Source: Nitrospirota bacterium
GTDB taxonomy: Bacteria; Nitrospirota; UBA9217
NCBI GenBank assembly: GCA_021814615.1
Contig: JAKAHZ010000020.1
Location: 1-33,925, forward strand
Reading direction: 5' to 3'
DNA length: 33,925 nt
Made by a program: the position numbers and the translations under genes
The notes under the pieces: model-generated
Seen by the model: the letters and a program-made list of their open reading frames with translations, nothing else
Databases searched by the model: none
What the model was told of the DNA's origin: nothing
Part shown: in pieces, positions 1 through 7,972 of the stretch
Position numbering within the stretch: the first letter of the stretch is position 1
How the letters are laid out: each line of letters starts with the position of its first letter

Positions 1-86
1 ATTGCGATAACAACCAGGATCATTGCAATACCGATCCTCGCAATTTCACGATGTCCACAGTACGCAGCTTTGCTTTTCGTTCTCAT
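1..86 (-). CDS. Partial N-terminus of a membrane-anchored or exported protein (runs off left edge)
   Basis: An ATG on the minus strand at 86-84 is preceded by a plausible Shine-Dalgarno (GAGGT, 4 nt upstream) and opens a frame that remains open to the window edge. The visible 28 residues start with a basic stretch (MRTKSKAAYCGHRE) followed by a hydrophobic run (IARIGIAMILVVIA), as in a signal anchor or signal peptide. Too little is present to name a family. The frame starts 8 nt after the stop of the small upstream reading frame at 94-249, which would fit a two-gene transcript. It could be a chance ORF. Confidence 0.35.
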   Translation of the reverse strand, partial: MRTKSKAAYCGHREIARIGIAMILVVIA

Positions 87-93
87 ACCGACC

Positions 94-249
94 TCACCCT
101 CGATGTTCCCGAGCGTCTTCCCCGGCAACGCATTTCGTGCTGTCATGTTCGGCCATGTCGAGCGACATGCAGATGCGCCGTTCGTCTCCGACTTGTTCCC
201 ACGTTATAGCACTTTGGCCGTCACCGGCAAAGAACAACAACAGCAGCAT
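94..249 (-). CDS. Possible 51-aa small exported protein, unrecognised
   Basis: A short frame starts MLLLLFFAGDGQSA and contains two cysteines (ICMS and TKCV). A TATAAT hexamer lies just upstream on the same strand (268-273), but no good -35 is visible at the expected distance and no Shine-Dalgarno precedes the ATG. The hydrophobic start is short for a signal peptide. Its stop lies 7 nt before the ATG of the partial gene at the left edge. I do not recognise the sequence; the -10 box and the spacing to the next gene are the only support. Confidence 0.25.
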   Translation of the reverse strand: MLLLLFFAGDGQSAITWEQVGDERRICMSLDMAEHDSTKCVAGEDAREHRG

Positions 250-357
250 TCCGAAAAGTTAAGGGAAATTATAGCATTGCCACTTAGAAAAGCTACTTTT
301 TTAATCTACGATGCTCGATTCCGATCAATGCCGCCAACACGGCGGAATGAGCATGTC

Positions 358-1179
358 TTACAGCTCGTGGGAAAGGGGAAACGAAAGAATTGCGGCGCCG
401 TCCTTGTTCATTTCTTCCTGGCGTTTACGGACGGGGCCGTAATCCTTGTCGCGAAGATGCTCAAGGATGTCCAGGGCCTCTTCGTCCGTGATGTCATCGG
501 GAGAGAGCGAGGAAAGTTCCGGGATAAGATAGATTTTCTTCCCTTCCATGTACGAGGTCAGCTGATTATAAAACTCGCGCTGACACCGGCCGATGAATCC
601 GCCGCCGATCAGAATCCGACGCGGATTGAATGTCTGAAGAAACCGGTAAAGCACGACGACGCCCTCAGTCGTGAGATCGCCGCTGGACCAGCTTTCAGAG
701 AACAGATAGTGGATCGACGCGCTTTCGCCGGCCGCATTGTTCAGATACGCCGTATAGGAACGGGGAGCGATGCTCTCCCGTTCATAGTTCCCCGGGAGGA
801 TCAGGATCGTCTGGGTGCCGGAGGCGGCAAGCTCCCTGATCGCCTGCTCTTCCTGCTCCAGCTGCATCCGCATCAGATCATACTTCGCCGGGGAATACCT
901 GCTGCGCTGGGACTCCCGGAAGAACAGGGCATAGGCCGGGTGCACCATGATCACCACATCGCGCCCCTCCGTTTTCCGCGAAGCGGCATCCGACGCAGAG
1001 GCTGAAAGTTCGGGGATCCGGAGCGTCTCCGGGGTGGGTGGGTAATTGCCGAGAAGCTCGATGAATTGGCGGGGAGGTACGGCGGGAGCGCAACTCCAGA
1101 AAAGAAGAACAGCGACGGACAGTATCAAGAGCGGCCGCGCAACGCCGGCTGAACGGGAAAGGAATGCCTGAAGCGACAT
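358..1179 (-). CDS. Putative lipoprotein of unknown function
   Basis: The 273-residue product starts MSLQAFLSRSAG and has a hydrophobic segment (RPLLILSVAVLLFWSC) ending in a cysteine that could be lipidated, although the residues before it (FWS) do not fit the strict lipobox. The body is soluble and alternates hydrophobic strands (DVVIMVHPAYALFF, TQTILILPGNYE, RRILIGGGFIGRC, KKIYLIPELSSL) with helices, suggesting an alpha/beta fold that I cannot name. A longer frame with ATG at 1254 has a good Shine-Dalgarno (AGGAG), but it would overlap the small UGA-containing gene by 47 bases and put 25 polar residues before the signal sequence. I therefore prefer 1179, although its own ribosome site is weak. 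It is the last gene of the aspS-directed run. Confidence 0.6.
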   Translation of the reverse strand: MSLQAFLSRSAGVARPLLILSVAVLLFWSCAPAVPPRQFIELLGNYPPTPETLRIPELSASASDAASRKTEGRDVVIMVHPAYALFFRESQRSRYSPAKYDLMRMQLEQEEQAIRELAASGTQTILILPGNYERESIAPRSYTAYLNNAAGESASIHYLFSESWSSGDLTTEGVVVLYRFLQTFNPRRILIGGGFIGRCQREFYNQLTSYMEGKKIYLIPELSSLSPDDITDEEALDILEHLRDKDYGPVRKRQEEMNKDGAAILSFPLSHEL

Positions 1180-1207
1180 GTTTCGTTGATGAAAAGCCGC
1201 GCTGGAT

Positions 1208-1375
1208 TCAGGCGCGGTTGCAGGGTCTGCGGGAGATCCGTTCCCACGTTTCATCGTCGATCTCCTGCAGATAGTCTCCGATGGGATACTCCGTACCGCA
1301 CACCGTGCAGCGCATGGTTACCAGCTTTCAGCCGATACGAAGATCGATCTTGCCCGAACACATCTTACACTTCAT
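1208..1375 (-). CDS. Small dual-CxxC zinc-ribbon-like selenoprotein (in-frame UGA)
   Basis: Reading UGA at 1330-1328 as selenocysteine gives a 55-residue protein with two CxxC pairs, C3-M-C6-type (MKCKMCSGK) and C23-C26 (MRCTVCGTEY), with Sec at residue 16 in DLRIG-U-KLVTM. I know small proteins with this layout (CxxC, then Cys or Sec followed by xxV-x-x-RCxxC, then a D-x-E helix) from anaerobic deltaproteobacteria; family models call them dual CXXC motif small (seleno)proteins. The part after the UGA (IGDYLQEIDDETWERIS) continues the same fold, which argues for readthrough over a 15-aa peptide. A TTGAGG ribosome site lies 5 nt before the ATG. The gene follows aspS by 50 bases on the same strand. 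Function is unknown; a metal- or thiol-redox role is inferred from the cysteines. Confidence 0.75.
1295..1311 (-). promoter_or_regulatory. Candidate bacterial SECIS hairpin of the dual-CxxC gene
   Basis: On the minus strand, 16 nt after the UGA, GCTGCAC pairs with GTGCGGT (7 bp including two G-U pairs) around a GGT loop. The E. coli fdhF SECIS that binds SelB also exposes a GGUC loop about 20 nt after its UGA. The loop G sits at +24. Folding and SelB binding are inferred. Confidence 0.6.
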
Positions 1376-1402
1376 AAAAACCTCAACGCAACAAGAAATC
1401 CG

Positions 1403-1417
1403 AGGAGGAGTCCTCCT
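1403..1417 (-). terminator. Weak hairpin after aspS
   Basis: AGGAGG and CCTCCT can pair around a 3-nt loop just after the aspS stop codon. It is followed by CGGATTTCTTG, not a proper T tract, so it could be a weak terminator or mRNA-end stabiliser. Transcription may continue into the selenoprotein gene. Confidence 0.25.
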
Positions 1418-1425
1418 GACCCTGT

Positions 1426-3198
<1,773 letters not shown>

Positions 3199-3501
3199 GT
3201 ACGTTACCCCACTTTGGCAAAGTCAAAACAGGCTGGATATTATCACCGCGCCCCGTGCAAAGTCAAGGCTTATCGGTCCCGATTTCAATAGGTTAGTGGT
3301 GAAGGATCTCGGAAAGACGGGCCCGCGACCGGTGTGCATCGCTGGAACGCAACTCCAGCCCTTTCCCGTTATCCTGTCGCGTTTTTCAGCCTTCGATGGT
3401 ATGCCGGAAACAATCTGCTTGACATTTTCCCTCGGTTGGTTAAAATGCAGAGCCTTGGTAAACAAGGGATTCTGTGGACAATTCGTCGGAGGAAAAGGAC
3501 A

Positions 3502-3675
3502 ATGGCGGAATTAAGTAAGACAGCAAAAGCGGCCAGCAAGAAGGCCGTTGTGAACACCAACCCCCAGTGCTGCGGCAAGCCCATGCAGGCAGCGAAGATG
3601 ATGACTACCACCGGCAAGGTTCGCGGCATGATGTGGCTCTGCGACAAGTGCTGGAAGGAAGAGAAGATCGTCTAG
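3502..3675 (+). CDS. Small CC/CxxC zinc-ribbon-like protein
   Basis: This 57-residue protein starts MAELSKTAKAASKKAVV with a lysine/alanine-rich N-terminus. A compact four-cysteine module follows: QCCGKPM, then TTTGKVRGMMWLCDKCWKEE. The spacing suggests one zinc-bound or rubredoxin-like knuckle. The ATG at 3502 is preceded by GGAGG with good spacing; the longer upstream frame has no ribosome site. A strong terminator follows directly, so the gene is probably monocistronic. I do not recognise a named family. Confidence 0.7.
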   Translation: MAELSKTAKAASKKAVVNTNPQCCGKPMQAAKMMTTTGKVRGMMWLCDKCWKEEKIV

Positions 3676-3699
3676 GCACGGACTCGTTTGCTCATCCGG

Positions 3700-3734
3700 A
3701 AGCGGTGGAACTCCTTGTTCCGCCGCTTTTTTTT
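3700..3734 (+). terminator. Rho-independent terminator
   Basis: AAGCGGTGGAAC (3700-3711) pairs over 12 positions (one T-G wobble) with GTTCCGCCGCTT (3717-3728) around a TCCTT loop and runs into an unbroken T tract. It ends the small zinc-ribbon gene and separates it from the phosphate genes. Confidence 0.92.
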
Positions 3735-3869
3735 CGCCTTTCGCGGGCATCCATAAATTAAATTAATTTGCAAAGGTGCAGGGTTTATGTTAGTCTTTAC
3801 CGGTTCGTTGCCGGACCCACGGATGCTGCACCACCCCAATCTTTTCGCCTAAGGAGACATTCCGATCCC

Positions 3870-4487
3870 ATGGCACTCTTTCCCCAGAAAATAGACTTTT
3901 TCGAGATGTTCGACCGGGCGATCAACAACCTCGTGAACTCCACGGACCATCTGGTCGCCATGTTCAAGGACCCTTCGGACTTCGAGAAGAAGGCGAAGAT
4001 CATGCATGAGTTCGAGCAGGAAGGCGACATCCTGACCCACGACATCATGAAGGAGCTGAACAAGACCTTCCTCACCCCCATCGACCGCGAGGATATCCAT
4101 GCCCTTGCCTCGCGCATCGACGACGTGCTCGACCTCATGTGGGGCGCCGTCGACCGCATGATGGTCTACCGCCTGGACAAGCCGACTCCCGAGGCGATCA
4201 GCATCGCCGAGGACCTGCAGATGACCGGGGGCATCCTGCGCAAGGTGATCCGCGAGCTCCGGACCAAGAACTACGCGCACGTGCAGGAGCACTGCATCGA
4301 GATCAACCGGATCGAGAACCGGATCGACCGGCTGTACCGCGACGCCCTGGGAAAGCTCCTGAACAATCCCAACGATCCCATCGCGGTGATCAAATGGAAG
4401 GACATCTACCAGCTGCTCGAGGACGCCTCCGACCGCGCCGAGGACATCGCCAATATCCTCGAAGGGATCGTGCTGAAGAATGCTTGA
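3870..4487 (+). CDS. PhoU-like DUF47 family protein, partner of the PiT transporter
   Basis: The 205-residue, almost entirely helical protein matches the DUF47/PhoU-like family, which pairs with low-affinity PiT phosphate transporters and is thought to regulate them. Typical features are the N-terminal FFEMFDRAINNLVNSTDHL helix, the acidic HEFEQEGDILTHDI segment, and HALASRIDDVLDLMWGAVDR, where E/D-rich repeats of the PhoU bundle bind metal. The second half (INRIENRIDRLYRDA, LLEDASDRAEDIANILEGI) repeats the pattern. The ATG at 3870 is preceded by AAGGAG at 3851; the longer frame into the leader lacks a site. The gene overlaps pit by 8 bases, indicating translational coupling. No clear Pho box was seen upstream. 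Confidence 0.9.
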   Translation: MALFPQKIDFFEMFDRAINNLVNSTDHLVAMFKDPSDFEKKAKIMHEFEQEGDILTHDIMKELNKTFLTPIDREDIHALASRIDDVLDLMWGAVDRMMVYRLDKPTPEAISIAEDLQMTGGILRKVIRELRTKNYAHVQEHCIEINRIENRIDRLYRDALGKLLNNPNDPIAVIKWKDIYQLLEDASDRAEDIANILEGIVLKNA

Positions 4488-5457
4488 CATTCTCCTCCTC
4501 ATCATCGTACTGGCGGTGTTCTTCGACATCGCCAACGGGTGGCACGACTGCGCCAATGCCATAGCCACGGTCGTATCGACCAAGGTGCTCTCCCCCATGA
4601 CGGCGGTCGTCATTGCCGCGGGCATGAACATCTTCGGCGCCTTTTTGAGCACCGCGGTCGCCAAGACCATCGGGAAGGGCATCGTGGACCCGGCAGCAGT
4701 CACCAACTATGTCATTATCGCGGCCCTGCTCTCGGCCATTATCTGGAACCTGATCACGATCCTGATGGGGCTTCCGGTCAGTTCCTCCCATGCACTCGTG
4801 GGAGGCCTCATCGGCGCCGCGGCCGCCCACGGCGGCATCGGCATCCTGAACGCCGACGGCATCCTGAAGATCTTCCTGTCCCTCCTCATTTCCCCCATTC
4901 TCGGCTTCATCATCGGCTATCTCTTCATGAAAGGCGTGCTCAATCTCTTCGGCCGCCTTGCCCCGGGGACCATCAGCAAGCACTTCGGCAGGCTCCAGAT
5001 CCTGTCCTCGTCCTTCATGGCCTTCGGCCACGGATCGAACGACGCGCAGAAAGCCATGGGCATCATCACGCTGGCATTGCTGTCCGCGGGAAAGATCACC
5101 ACCCTTGAAGTTCCGACCTGGGTCGTTCTGACCTGTGCGCTCGCCATGGGCTTCGGCACCATGTTCGGCGGGTGGAAGATCATCAAGACCCTGGGGCACA
5201 AGATGCTGAAACTCGAGCCCATCCACGGATTCGCCGCAGAAACCTCCTCCGCCGCGATCATCCTTGCGTCCAGCCATTCCGGCTTGCCGGTCAGCACCAC
5301 GCATGTCGTTTCCGCCGCCATTCTGGGCGTCGGCGCCACCAAGCGTCTTTCCGCAGTCCGCTGGGGCATCGCCGGAAAGATCGTCATGGCCTGGGTCCTC
5401 ACCCTGCCCCTCTGCATCGTCATGGGCTGGGGCATCGTCAAAGTCCTGGGCAAGTAG
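4480..5457 (+). CDS. pit: PiT-family inorganic phosphate transporter
   Basis: An inner-membrane symporter of about 325 residues and ten or so hydrophobic segments. It shows the duplicated PiT signature: the first copy is FDIANGWHDCANAIATVVST near the N-terminus, and the second copy FGHGSNDAQKAMGIITLAL is in the middle, followed by GLPVSTTHVVSAAILGVG. Such proteins carry phosphate, usually as a metal-phosphate complex, with H+ or Na+. Its start codon lies inside the last codons of the DUF47 gene, so the two form one unit. Length and motifs are normal. Sulfate is a rarer alternative substrate of the superfamily, but the DUF47 partner favours phosphate. Confidence 0.95.
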   Translation: MLDILLLIIVLAVFFDIANGWHDCANAIATVVSTKVLSPMTAVVIAAGMNIFGAFLSTAVAKTIGKGIVDPAAVTNYVIIAALLSAIIWNLITILMGLPVSSSHALVGGLIGAAAAHGGIGILNADGILKIFLSLLISPILGFIIGYLFMKGVLNLFGRLAPGTISKHFGRLQILSSSFMAFGHGSNDAQKAMGIITLALLSAGKITTLEVPTWVVLTCALAMGFGTMFGGWKIIKTLGHKMLKLEPIHGFAAETSSAAIILASSHSGLPVSTTHVVSAAILGVGATKRLSAVRWGIAGKIVMAWVLTLPLCIVMGWGIVKVLGK

Positions 5458-5475
5458 ACGATCCCGCTCGCAGAT

Positions 5476-5510
5476 CCTCTCCTTCGTACTTCTTCTCGAG
5501 AGGGTTTACT
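5476..5510 (+). terminator. Possible terminator between convergent pit and hgcB
   Basis: CCTCTC (5476-5481) and GAGAGG (5498-5503) can pair with a 16-nt loop and are followed by GTTTACTTT. The stem is short and the loop long. It sits where a terminator for pit is expected. Confidence 0.3.
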
Positions 5511-5516
5511 TTCCCC

Positions 5517-5819
5517 TCAGCAGCACCCTCCCGAAGAAGCGGCCGTCCCGTCGCCGCAACCGCAGGTCGGTTCTCCGCCCACGATCATGCTCCGGATGAT
5601 CGCCGATGCGCAGCCCACGCCCGCGGTGACCGTGATCGCCCCGAAATCGCAATTCTTCGCGCAGGCCCCGCACTCCATGCATCGGTCGCGGTCAACGACA
5701 GCGGCGCGCTTTTCGCGCATCGCGAACACGCCGTGCGGACAAACCTCGGTGCACCGTCCGCACCCCGAGCACTTCTCGCGGTCATAGGCCAGGCTGGTCA
5801 CTCCGGCAAGGTATCTCAT
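5517..5819 (-). CDS. hgcB: HgcB, ferredoxin-like mercury methylation protein
   Basis: This 100-residue 2[4Fe-4S] ferredoxin-like protein has two CX2CX2CX3C motifs, CSGCGRCTEVC (from residue 17) and CMECGACAKNC (from residue 47), an extra conserved cysteine (GVGCASAII, residue 70) and a cysteine-rich tail ending in a vicinal GGCC-COOH. The two clusters, the lone cysteine and the terminal Cys pair are the hallmarks of HgcB, which is thought to supply electrons to the HgcA corrinoid and to help pass Hg(II). A further CGC near residues 86-88 is additional. I chose the ATG at 5819 because it overlaps the hgcA stop as ATGA; a much longer frame extending into hgcA is an artefact. Confidence 0.95.
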   Translation of the reverse strand: MRYLAGVTSLAYDREKCSGCGRCTEVCPHGVFAMREKRAAVVDRDRCMECGACAKNCDFGAITVTAGVGCASAIIRSMIVGGEPTCGCGDGTAASSGGCC

Positions 5820-6922
5820 AGGAGCCCCCATTCTTTCATCTTCATGACAGCGACCAGGATCACCGACGCCGCGGCGCCGGTCAGATAGATTGGCAGGAAC
5901 ATCCTGAGCTCCTTCATCGTACCGGACATGTTCGTAAAGGTCGTGGATCCGGTGAACTGGAGAGCGATATAAGAGCTGAGGAGCGGGAAGAAGAGCAGCG
6001 TCAACGCCAGCATGAGCCCGGCCAGCCCCCCTCCAGGAAGAGCAGCGCCGTAGGCGATCGCCGCTGCGGTCAGAAGCCCGGCGATCCACCCCTTGACCGC
6101 GAAGGACCGGCCAGGCACCCAGGGCAGGAGCGCCGGCGTGATGAGCGCGCCGGCGAGGACCGAACCCAGCCCCTGCAAAAGCAGCGGCCATCCGTTTTGC
6201 CACGCCTCCCGGAACAGCACGCCCCGGGGCTGCAGCCCCATGGCGATCAGCACAATGGCGGCAAAAACCGGGAACTTCTTCATCGCCGGATTGATCTCCA
6301 TCGGCGTAAGAACAAGCCGGTCGACGAGGGGAAAGGGAATCCTGCGCATCTCGCTTGTTGCCTTGTTCCCCGCGTCAAGATATGCTTTGAGATCTTTCGC
6401 CTGCACCGGCCCGTAGAGCACCCGGAATCCCGTTTCCTTCGCCACCGCCGTGGCGCAGACGCCCGGCGCTCCCAGTTGGGGAACGATCAGGTTCCGGTGC
6501 GTGACGACCCTGTCAAGGCCAATGGTCTTCACCCGGCGGACGAGTTCTTCGGTTCCGAAGGTCCCCTTCCCCGCCGCGCACCATACGTTGATCCCCTTCG
6601 TATCGAGGACCACGATCCATCCGTCGATCCCCGCGAGGGACGAGCGGAGCGCATCAAAGCTCAGCTTGTAGTTCGCGCTCACGAAGACCGGCGATGATTG
6701 CGTCGGCGAACCTACGGCATAGAGCCCCGGGTCGACCGTATAGTTCATGCGAAAGCCGCTTATCCGCGACCGGACCGCTCCCCAGCGGTCCGCTTTCGTC
6801 AGGGCCGTCGCGGCAGTGCGCACGCTGCCTGCCGGTGTTTCGACCGATCCCGTGCTCCAGACAGGCGGCTTACGGGTCACAAAGGCGAGTGAAACGGGCT
6901 TCAGGCCTTTCGCGGCATTCAT
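5816..6922 (-). CDS. hgcA: HgcA, membrane corrinoid methyltransferase for mercury
   Basis: HgcA transfers a methyl group from a corrinoid to Hg(II), making methylmercury. The 368-residue protein has a cytosolic corrinoid-binding domain with the diagnostic cap-helix motif N-V-W-C-A-A-G-K at residues 112-119; Cys115 should be the lower axial cobalt ligand (Cys93 in the founding ND132 protein). The C-terminal part (about 210-365) has five hydrophobic segments, for example FPVFAAIVLIAMGL, LLLQGLGSVLAGALITPALL and LTGAAASVILVAVMKM. THRNLIVPQLGAPGV is also typical of the family. The ATG at 6922 has an AGGAG site inside the end of arsR, 5 nt after its stop. The N-terminus is about 20 residues longer than the founding member. 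Confidence 0.97.
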   Translation of the reverse strand: MNAAKGLKPVSLAFVTRKPPVWSTGSVETPAGSVRTAATALTKADRWGAVRSRISGFRMNYTVDPGLYAVGSPTQSSPVFVSANYKLSFDALRSSLAGIDGWIVVLDTKGINVWCAAGKGTFGTEELVRRVKTIGLDRVVTHRNLIVPQLGAPGVCATAVAKETGFRVLYGPVQAKDLKAYLDAGNKATSEMRRIPFPLVDRLVLTPMEINPAMKKFPVFAAIVLIAMGLQPRGVLFREAWQNGWPLLLQGLGSVLAGALITPALLPWVPGRSFAVKGWIAGLLTAAAIAYGAALPGGGLAGLMLALTLLFFPLLSSYIALQFTGSTTFTNMSGTMKELRMFLPIYLTGAAASVILVAVMKMKEWGLL

Positions 6923-6927
6923 GATCT

Positions 6928-7344
6928 TCAGGCTCCTTTCGGCTGGCGTGCCTTCACGGGACGCATAGGCAGGCGGATCGCAGCAGCCCGGTCGTCGGGT
7001 CCGGGAGCAACGGAACAGCCTTTCTTCTTGACCTGGCCGAGGATTTTCCGGTCGCCGGCGATCTGCTCATCATCGGACAGATTGGCGGCAAGGAACTCCA
7101 GATACCCGCGGCAGCGCGAATCCGCCCCCTCCGGCAACCGGTAATAGGCCCAGGTGCCGTTCTTGCGGCTTTCCACAAGACCGGCGCGCTTCAAAATTCC
7201 CAGATGCTTCGATGCCGTGGACTGGCCAAGCTTCAAAACCGATATGATTTCGCAGACGCACAGTTCGCCGTTCTCGAGCAGCTTGAGCATGCGGATGCGG
7301 GTCCGGTCGGCAATGGCTTTCGCCTGTTGCGTGAAGAGGTCCAT
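6928..7344 (-). CDS. ArsR-family repressor heading the hgcAB operon
   Basis: This 138-residue winged-helix regulator starts MDLFTQQAKAIADRTRIRML and contains the ArsR metalloid-site motif E-L-C-V-C-E (residues 27-32), matching the ELCVCDL of As(III)-sensing ArsR, in which the CxC pair binds the ligand. The recognition helix is KLGQSTASKHLGILKRAG, followed by the wing NGTWAYYRL. The C-terminal tail adds KKKGCSV, a possible third thiol ligand. A frame with a TTG start at 7359 exists, but ATG 7344 is better. The stop is 5 nt before hgcA, so hgcAB is probably co-transcribed and autoregulated with it. The inducer (arsenite, Hg(II) or another thiophile) is inference. Confidence 0.93.
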   Translation of the reverse strand: MDLFTQQAKAIADRTRIRMLKLLENGELCVCEIISVLKLGQSTASKHLGILKRAGLVESRKNGTWAYYRLPEGADSRCRGYLEFLAANLSDDEQIAGDRKILGQVKKKGCSVAPGPDDRAAAIRLPMRPVKARQPKGA

Positions 7345-7348
7345 GGTA

Positions 7349-7370
7349 TATATCACCAAAGCGCGATATA
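7349..7370 (-). promoter_or_regulatory. Candidate ArsR operator of the hgc operon
   Basis: A 6-bp inverted repeat TATATC-N10-GATATA lies between the -10 box and the start codon, overlapping the -10. A repressor bound here would block transcription start. Symmetric AT-rich sites of this size are usual for ArsR dimers, but its use is inferred. Confidence 0.5.
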
Positions 7371-7396
7371 GTAATATATTTACGGTCGGGTGTCAA
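7368..7396 (-). promoter_or_regulatory. Sigma70-type promoter of arsR-hgcA-hgcB
   Basis: On the minus strand, a perfect TTGACA (7396-7391) is followed after 17 nt by TACTAT (7373-7368). Transcription would start near 7361, giving a very short leader of about 17 nt before the arsR ATG. Confidence 0.75.
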
Positions 7397-7669
7397 CGGG
7401 AAATAGTGCGGAAGTATGCAACTTACTGACCATCGATTACTCGCAGAACCGTCGGAAACAGGGTACAGAATCTAGGGGGTGCGCCCCCCATGCCACAACA
7501 TCTGGGACGGCGCCGGGTCGAGGAAAAAAATAGTGGTTTTTTCGAGGATTTTCGTTGATTTTTTGATGAGACAGTGATAAACAAAGCAGGACAGGCCGCT
7601 TTTCGCGCGTCCGCATCATCAGAACGCCATCCACGACCGACGCAGCTTCGATACTTCGGGGAGGCAGGG
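7397..7669. other. Intergenic region with a GC hairpin, no gene seen
   Basis: About 270 bases lie between the hgc promoter and the RodZ-type gene. They hold a perfect small hairpin GGGGG-TGCG-CCCCC (7475-7488) without a T tract on either strand, and T-rich DNA at 7525-7570 (ATAGTGGTTTTTTCGAGG). Short frames here have no ribosome sites or recognisable sequence. The promoter of the HTH gene should lie here but I could not place it. Confidence 0.5.
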
Positions 7670-7930
7670 ATGAAAGACCTTGGCAGCATTCTGAAGGAAG
7701 TCCGCTTGGCACGGGGGCTTGATCTCGGCGAGGTTGCACGCAGGACCTGCATCAATCCCCGCTATCTCCGCGCCATGGAAGACGGCAAATTCAACCTCAT
7801 CCCCAAGGTCTTCGATAAGGGATATCTCAAGATCTACGCCACCCATCTCGAGCTCGACGCCAATCCCCTCCTGATGCTTCTGGACCAGATGAAGCAGAAC
7901 GCTGCCGGCCTGAACAACAAGACTGCATAA
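7670..7930 (+). CDS. RodZ-type helix-turn-helix protein (HTH only)
   Basis: The 86-residue product is a single Xre-like HTH domain of the kind at the N-terminus of RodZ: MKDLGSILKEVRLARGLDLGEVARRTCINPRYLRAMEDG, followed by the usual FDKGYLKIYATHLELD. Full RodZ proteins continue with a membrane helix and a periplasmic domain; here the protein stops after the HTH (QNAAGLNNKTA), so it may be a soluble regulator or a stand-alone MreB-interacting domain. GGGGAGG precedes the ATG at 7670; the longer upstream frame is not supported. It converges with the acyl-CoA synthetase gene 42 bases downstream. Confidence 0.8.
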   Translation: MKDLGSILKEVRLARGLDLGEVARRTCINPRYLRAMEDGKFNLIPKVFDKGYLKIYATHLELDANPLLMLLDQMKQNAAGLNNKTA

Positions 7931-7972
7931 CCGACCAGCGGGACCCCCTTCCGATCCCTGGTGCGCCAGGCC

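Noticed and set aside
3775-3832. GGTGCAG / CTGCACC inverted repeat in the leader of the DUF47-pit genes
   Set aside because: Only 7 bp with 44 bases between; likely chance. No Pho-box units at 11-bp spacing were found there.
7475-7488. GGGGG-TGCG-CCCCC as a terminator
   Set aside because: No T tract follows on either strand, and it is upstream of the next gene with no gene ending nearby.
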